Positions 59,974-64,000 of a DNA stretch of 64,000 bases are shown one piece after another (the first letter of the stretch is position 1; every line of letters starts with the position of its first letter). Origin of the DNA: Streptomyces rubellomurinus (GTDB lineage Bacteria; Actinomycetota; Actinomycetes; Streptomycetales; Streptomycetaceae). A program made the translations under genes and the position numbers. Where the stretch lies: assembly GCF_000961885.1 (NCBI RefSeq), contig NZ_JZKH01000024.1, positions 1 through 64,000 of the forward strand. The letters are read 5' to 3'. Below the pieces are notes generated by a model. The model had not been told where the DNA came from. It searched no databases and saw only the letters and a list, made by a program, of their open reading frames with translations.

Positions 59974-60596
59974 ACGCCGGCTGGCCGGTAGAACTCCACG
60001 AGGGGGAGGTCGTGCTGCGCCCGATCCGGCGCCGCGATCAGCACGAGTGGCAGGAGGTGAGCCGCCGCAACCGGGACTGGCTGCAGCCCTGGGAGGCCAC
60101 CGTGCCGCCGGGCCCGGCCGGCCAGGCCTCGGCCCCGCGGCCGACCTACCGGCAGATGGTCCGCTTCCTGCGCGGCGAGGCCGCGCACGGGCGGATGCTG
60201 CCCTTCGTGGTCCTCCACAAGGGCCGCATGGTGGGCCAGTTGACGGTCGGCGGGATCACCTGGGGCTCGATGTGCGCGGCGAACATCGGCTACTGGATCG
60301 ACGAGGCGGTGGCCGGCCAGGGCATCATGCCGACCGCCGTGGCGCTTTCCGTGGACCACTGTTTCCGGACCCTCGGGCTGCACCGGATCGAGGTGTGCAT
60401 CCGCCCGGAGAACCGCCCGAGCCGGCGGGTGGTGGAAAAGCTCGGCTTCCGTTCGGAGGGAATCCGGCCGCGCTATCTCCACATCGACGGCGACTGGCGG
60501 GACCACCTGGTCTACGCGCTGACCGCGGAGGAGGTTCCGGAGGGGATGCTGGAACGTCGGCGGTCGCTCAGTTCCGGGCACGGGCCAGGTAATTGA
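59970..60596 (+). CDS. RimJ/RimL-type GNAT acetyltransferase, probable CTG start
   Basis: A 208-residue GNAT protein if read from CTG 59970, which overlaps the moaB stop as CTGA and has GGGAG seven bases upstream. The GTG at 60012 would cut the first beta strand (WPVELHEGEVVLRPIRRRD). Acetyl-CoA motif: DEAVAGQGIMPTAVALSVDH; C-terminal RIEVCIRPENRPSRRVVEKLGF is the RimJ/RimL signature. It acetylates protein N-termini, aminoglycosides or similar. Its place between Moco genes and glpR/sepX is like the galU-glp-rimJ-glpR order in Corynebacteriales. Confidence 0.85.
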   Translation: MNAGWPVELHEGEVVLRPIRRRDQHEWQEVSRRNRDWLQPWEATVPPGPAGQASAPRPTYRQMVRFLRGEAAHGRMLPFVVLHKGRMVGQLTVGGITWGSMCAANIGYWIDEAVAGQGIMPTAVALSVDHCFRTLGLHRIEVCIRPENRPSRRVVEKLGFRSEGIRPRYLHIDGDWRDHLVYALTAEEVPEGMLERRRSLSSGHGPGN

Positions 60597-60746
60597 ATAT
60601 ATGTTCGAAAGAAATATCGATATGGCATCGCTGCCCCACCGGACCGGCACAAATACCGGCAAAATAGTCGGAGAATCAGCTTGATCACACGACACGCCGC
60701 GTCAAATTGCTGCCAGGCCTTCCCCGGCGCCCGTACGGTGTGAATC
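60597..60746 (+). promoter_or_regulatory. AT-rich promoter region of sepX/glpR
   Basis: 150 bases with far lower GC than the surroundings. It includes the palindrome ATATCGATAT (60617-60626), TTGATCAC, and a GACAC at 60691-60695, the core bound by the sporulation regulator WhiA. No gene. Confidence 0.5.
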
Positions 60747-61793
60747 GTGAGCAGTAGCGGCCTTATCTACGCCGTCATCGTAGGGGCCTGGGCCGCCTAT
60801 CTGGTGCCGATGTGGCTCCGCAGGCAGGACGAACTCAACGAGGCGCGCCCGACGGAACGCTTCAGCACCGCCATCCGCCTGCTGGCCGGGCGTTCGGCGC
60901 TGGAGCGGCGGGCAGCCCGGGCCCTGGGCGACGAACCGCGTGACGACGAGCACACCAGCGACGGCCCTCCCGAACGGGACGAGGCCGCCCCCGGCGACCC
61001 CACGGCGCGGGAGCCCGAACCTCCCGTGGAGCGGTCCGCCCCGGCTGCGGCTCCGGCTCCGCTCCCGGCTTCGGTGCGGCAGGACGGCGGGGAGCGGCGG
61101 GCGCGGCTGCTGGCCCGCCGCCGCCGGATGGTCACCGTCCTCTTCCTCGCCTTCGCGCTCGGCGCCGTGGTCGCCGCGGTCGCCGGGCTCGCCTTCCTCT
61201 GGGTCCCGGCCGTCCCGGCCGTCCTCCTCACCGGCTACATCGGCCACCTGCGCCGGCTGGAGCGCCAGCGGTACGAGGTGAAGCTGGACCGCGCCCGGGC
61301 CGCCCAGGCGGCCGAGCGGCTGCGCAAGCGCGAGCGGCAGCGGGCGGAGGCTGTTGAGGCCGCCCCCGTCGAGCAGTCGCACGTCGAGGTGCCCACCGTC
61401 CCGGCCGCCCCGGTCGGGCGCGAGGTGCCCGGGCCGCCCGTCGAGGAGCGGGCCGGGCGGCGCCCGCACCTGCGGCTGGCCGTCGACCCGGAGCAGGCCG
61501 CCGCGTCGGCCGGCTCCGCCTCCGCGGTGGCCGAGGCGACCGAACACGAGGAGTGGGTCGACGGCATGCGCGAGCGCGGCGCGGCCGGCCCGGACTCCTG
61601 GGAGCCGGTGCCCGTCCCGCTGCCGACCTACGTCACCGCGCCGGTCGCCCCCCGGGTCTCCCGCAACCTCGACCTGTCGGCCCCCGGCACCTGGACCGCC
61701 GGGCGCCCGGCCGAGCCCCGCACCACCCCGCTGTTCGACCAGTACGCGGAGGCCCCGGCCCCCGAGGCCCGGCCCCGCGCCGCCAACGAGTGA
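60747..61793 (+). CDS. sepX: SepX / gephyrin-like molybdotransferase receptor GlpR
   Basis: A 348-residue actinobacterial membrane protein starting GTG. N-terminal helix GLIYAVIVGAWAAYLVPMWL (residues 5-24), then RRQDELNEARPTERFSTAIRLL, the family signature. An acidic Pro-rich linker leads to two more helices (about 128-165), a charged coiled coil (170-210), and a long Pro-rich C-terminus with ENLDL-like elements. In Streptomyces venezuelae SepX is needed for normal septa and hyphal compartments; in Corynebacteriales it is the membrane receptor GlpR for the MoeA-like Glp. It ends directly before a 17-bp-arm terminator. Confidence 0.9.
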   Translation: MSSSGLIYAVIVGAWAAYLVPMWLRRQDELNEARPTERFSTAIRLLAGRSALERRAARALGDEPRDDEHTSDGPPERDEAAPGDPTAREPEPPVERSAPAAAPAPLPASVRQDGGERRARLLARRRRMVTVLFLAFALGAVVAAVAGLAFLWVPAVPAVLLTGYIGHLRRLERQRYEVKLDRARAAQAAERLRKRERQRAEAVEAAPVEQSHVEVPTVPAAPVGREVPGPPVEERAGRRPHLRLAVDPEQAAASAGSASAVAEATEHEEWVDGMRERGAAGPDSWEPVPVPLPTYVTAPVAPRVSRNLDLSAPGTWTAGRPAEPRTTPLFDQYAEAPAPEARPRAANE

Positions 61794-61833
61794 GGTCCGT
61801 GACCACCCCCGGCCAGGGGGGTGGTCACGGACC
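61794..61833 (+). terminator. Terminator of sepX, 17-bp arms
   Basis: GGTCCGTGACCACCCCC and its exact complement, starting the base after the stop codon and separated by six bases. Confidence 0.88.
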
Positions 61834-61865
61834 CCCTCCGAAAGGTGCTAGAGTTTCTTCTCGTT

Positions 61866-61941
<76 letters not shown>

Positions 61942-61964
61942 CAACGGCCGGTTCGACCGGTCGA

Positions 61965-62002
61965 CGAAATCCCGCCGGGAGGCAACTCCCGGCGGGATTT
62001 CG
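61965..62002 (+). terminator. Terminator after tRNA-Ala, 17-bp stem with GCAA loop
   Basis: CGAAATCCCGCCGGGAG and its complement close a GCAA tetraloop (GNRA type) and are followed by CGTTT. Exact over 17 bases. Confidence 0.9.
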
Positions 62003-62169
62003 CGTTTGCGGGGTTCGGCGAGGAGCCGGCCGGTCGCTGTGTTCGAGGTCACATCGGCGTCAGGGGTGCGTTTCTGACGCGGTTTGGGCTTCAGGGGGGT
62101 CGGTTATGGTGGGTGGGCCCAGACGCTGACGGCGGACGATCTGGTCTATCTCAACGGGGTGCCATCGCG

Positions 62170-63474
62170 GTGCGCGAGTTCGGTCTTTCACGGTGGTCGC
62201 GGCGCGCGGGGTCCGAGGGGCCCGGCGGGGCGCCGGTGACCGGGAGACCGAGGGCCCGGACCGTCGCGGCGGCCGTCTTCGCGGTGGTGTCGCTCGCGGT
62301 CTTCACCCTGCTGCGGCACCAGCACGGGGCGACCATGGTCGACATGCTCGTCTACCGGGCCGAGGGCCAGGCCGTGGTGAACGGCGACGACCTCTACGCG
62401 ATGCGGCTGCCCGGGTGGGACCTGCCGGCCACCTACCCGCCGTTCGCGGCGATGCTGTTCGTGCCGAGCACCTGGTTCGACGTGAGCACCCTGCGCGTCC
62501 TGGTGATGCTCGGCAACTACGCGCTGCTGGCCCTGGCGGCGCACCTGTCCTTCCGGCTCGCCGGCTGGCCGGCCGGCCGCAACCGCCCGGCCGCCGTGCT
62601 GGCCGCCGTGGGCCTCGGCATCTGGCTGGAGCCGGTCTTCACGACCTTCCAGTACGGCCAGGTCAACCTCGCCATCCTCTGCCTGGTGCTGTGGGACCTC
62701 ACCCGCCCCGACCGCTCCCCGCTCAAGGGCGTGGGCATCGGCCTGGCCACTGCGATCAAGATCACCCCCGGCCTGTTCGCCGTCTACCTGCTGCTGACCG
62801 GGCGGATCCGGGCCGCGCTGGTCTCCGGCGCCACTTTCCTGGCGGCCGGCCTGATCGGCTGGGCCGCGCTGCCCGACGCCTCGTACGGCTTCTGGAAGAC
62901 GTACCTGTGGGACCCGAGCCGGGTCGGCGTCACCGTCCTGGTGGACAACCAGTCGCTGCGCGGGGCCGTCTGCCGGCTGCTCGACGTCAACGACCCGGGC
63001 CTGGTCGGGCTGGTGGCCTCCGCGCTGGTGGCCTCGCTCGGCATCGCGGTGGCGGTGCTGGCCGGGCGGTCCGTGCGGGTGCTGCGCCGGGCCGACGCCT
63101 GGGGCGCCGTGTGCACCGCGCTCACCGCGCTGCTGGTCTCCCCGATCAGCTGGACCCACCACTGGGTCTGGTGCCTGCCGCTGCTCGCCCTGCTGGCCGC
63201 CGAGGCCAGGACGGTCGGCCGGCGGGTGCTGCTGGGCGTGACGCTGGCCGTGTTCCTCTCGCACGTCATGTGGACGGTGCCGCACCGGTGGGGCCGCGGG
63301 GTCGCCTGGTACTGGCAGCTGCCCGGCTCCATCTACCCGCCGCTGGGCATCGCCGTCCTGGTGGCGGTCGGCCTGCGGCTGTACCGGGTGCGGCGCCGGG
63401 CCGCCGAGGGCGAGGGCTGGGCGCTGCCCGTCTCCGCGCTCGACGATGACGCCGCCCTGACCAAGCAGACCTGA
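62170..63474 (+). CDS. GT87-type polyprenyl-phosphate mannosyltransferase
   Basis: A 434-residue membrane protein with about ten helices. The start is GTG 62170, since a promoter-like TATGGT lies at about 62105; earlier in-frame codons reach back into the terminator and tRNA. Motifs: MVDMLVYRAEGQAVVNGDDLYA with the conserved acidic first loop, TYPPFAAMLF, FQYGQVNLAILCLVLWDL, ATAIKITPGLF and SPISWTHHWVW. This is the family of PimE/alpha-mannosyltransferases that use polyprenyl-phosphate mannose outside the membrane. The last codons lie in a 14-bp tandem repeat. Confidence 0.88.
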   Translation: MREFGLSRWSRRAGSEGPGGAPVTGRPRARTVAAAVFAVVSLAVFTLLRHQHGATMVDMLVYRAEGQAVVNGDDLYAMRLPGWDLPATYPPFAAMLFVPSTWFDVSTLRVLVMLGNYALLALAAHLSFRLAGWPAGRNRPAAVLAAVGLGIWLEPVFTTFQYGQVNLAILCLVLWDLTRPDRSPLKGVGIGLATAIKITPGLFAVYLLLTGRIRAALVSGATFLAAGLIGWAALPDASYGFWKTYLWDPSRVGVTVLVDNQSLRGAVCRLLDVNDPGLVGLVASALVASLGIAVAVLAGRSVRVLRRADAWGAVCTALTALLVSPISWTHHWVWCLPLLALLAAEARTVGRRVLLGVTLAVFLSHVMWTVPHRWGRGVAWYWQLPGSIYPPLGIAVLVAVGLRLYRVRRRAAEGEGWALPVSALDDDAALTKQT

Positions 63475-63532
63475 CCAAGCAGACCTGACCGAGCAGACCT
63501 GACCCGAGCGGACCTGGCGAAGCAGACCTGAC
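63457..63532. repeat. 14-bp tandem repeat spanning the GT87 stop codon
   Basis: Units of CTGACCAAGCAGAC at 63457-63470 and 63471-63484, then variants at 63485-63498, 63499-63513 and 63514-63527, with a partial sixth. The second unit contains the TGA stop (63472-63474), and the last lies against the next gene's start. Confidence 0.92.
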
Positions 63533-64000
63533 GTGACCACCGAGACCCGATCCGCCGCGCCGTCGCGCGCCGCCGAAGCGCCCGGCCGGGCACGTGCGCT
63601 GGCCGCCGCCCTCACCCCCGGCCGGCGCACCGCGCTGCTGACCGCCCTCTGCTTCGCCGTCATGTGCGCGGTCGGCCTGCAGGGCTGGACCTCGGTCGGC
63701 CTCGGCGGCTTCGACCTCGGCATCTTCGACCAGGGCGTGCGCGGCTACGCCCACTTCGGGCTGCCCGTCTCCACGCTGAAGAGCTACCACCACGAGTTCC
63801 CGCCCGGCTTCTCGCTGCTCGGCGACCACTTCTCGCCCGTCCTGGCGCTGCTCGCGCCGCTGTACTGGATCTGGGACGACCCGCGCTCGCTGATCATCGG
63901 CCAGTCGCTGCTGTTCGTCGCCGGCGTGCCGCTGATCCGGCGGATCACCGCGCACGCCTTCGCTGCCGCCGAGCCGCGTACCGCCCGCCGCGCCGCCGAC
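63533..64000 (+). CDS. DUF2079 membrane protein, partial
   Basis: The first 156 codons from GTG 63533 of a multi-helix membrane protein cut by the window end. After an Ala/Arg-rich head the first helix is RRTALLTALCFAVMCAVGLQ. DLGIFDQGVRGYAHFG and LLGDHFSPVLALLAPLYWIW are the DUF2079 signature, a GT-C-like fold family. It follows the GT87 gene with only the tandem repeat between, so both probably act in one extracytoplasmic glycan pathway. Confidence 0.88.
   Translation, partial: MTTETRSAAPSRAAEAPGRARALAAALTPGRRTALLTALCFAVMCAVGLQGWTSVGLGGFDLGIFDQGVRGYAHFGLPVSTLKSYHHEFPPGFSLLGDHFSPVLALLAPLYWIWDDPRSLIIGQSLLFVAGVPLIRRITAHAFAAAEPRTARRAAD

Overview
The window reads as a stretch of chromosome from a very high-GC actinomycete of the family Streptomycetaceae (Streptomyces or Kitasatospora). 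The reasons are extreme GC bias at third codon positions, many GTG/TTG starts, the paired clpP3-clpP4 proteases with a PopR-type activator, an XRE-DUF397 pair, an FbiC F420 enzyme, an HrdD-type sigma factor, a SepX/GlpR septum protein and a RING-domain protein of a type known from Streptomyces and myxobacteria. No phage, plasmid backbone, insertion sequence, rRNA or CRISPR array was seen. About 60 protein genes and two tRNA genes (Arg-CCT, Ala-CGC) were found. Several genes too short or with starts too unusual for simple ORF calling were read by eye.

Layout. 1-5 kb: a partial lipoprotein, a nucleotidyltransferase, a secreted three-repeat protein, a 53-residue membrane peptide, and a TetR/MFS/NTF2 module with a palindromic operator. 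5-10.2 kb: a MacB/FtsX-type ABC exporter, then clpP3-clpP4 facing popR. 10.3-16.4 kb: an anchored esterase, a tautomerase/HxlR divergent pair, a GNAT enzyme, the 890-residue RING-TerD protein and a MerR regulator. 16.5-19.2 kb: an SDR gene behind a MerR-type 19-bp-spacer promoter, a cluster of palindromic repeats, a P-loop kinase and a GH19 chitinase. 19.4-27.4 kb: a TPR protein, a zinc-knuckle protein, a QorR/QorB-like redox pair, RarD, and a LolA-like protein with an ABC-2 exporter. 27.6-34 kb: fbiC, an ADP-ribosylglycohydrolase, the XRE/DUF397 pair and a GOLPH3-like protein. 34.3-43.2 kb: a D-Ala-D-Ala carboxypeptidase with a long low-complexity cytoplasmic domain, an unknown gene, TetR/darcynin, BlaI/M56 peptidase and a secreted BNR/sialidase-fold protein. 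43.4-52 kb: tRNA-Arg, a nitrilase, PAP2, hrdD, mscL, FmdB, an MFS transporter and a K+/H+ antiporter. 52-64 kb: penicillin acylase, 5-formyl-THF cyclo-ligase, a GGDEF protein, galU, moeA/glp, moaC, moaB/mog, GNAT, sepX/glpR, tRNA-Ala, a GT87 mannosyltransferase and a partial DUF2079 protein.

How the genes fit together. Much of the right half looks like conserved core chromosome (hrdD, mscL, galU, Moco genes and sepX together). It links envelope work (carboxypeptidase, penicillin acylase, GT87, PAP2) with the cell-division pair MoeA/Glp and GlpR/SepX. The left half is a series of small regulator-target pairs, each with a readable operator. The most unusual features are the canonical C3HC4 RING motif joined to a TerD-like domain, a ClpP4 without the catalytic histidine, two adjacent PopR-like boxes before clpP3, a perfect SigR promoter before hrdD, a GGDEF protein with replaced metal and substrate residues, and a family of about 33-bp palindromes repeated six times.
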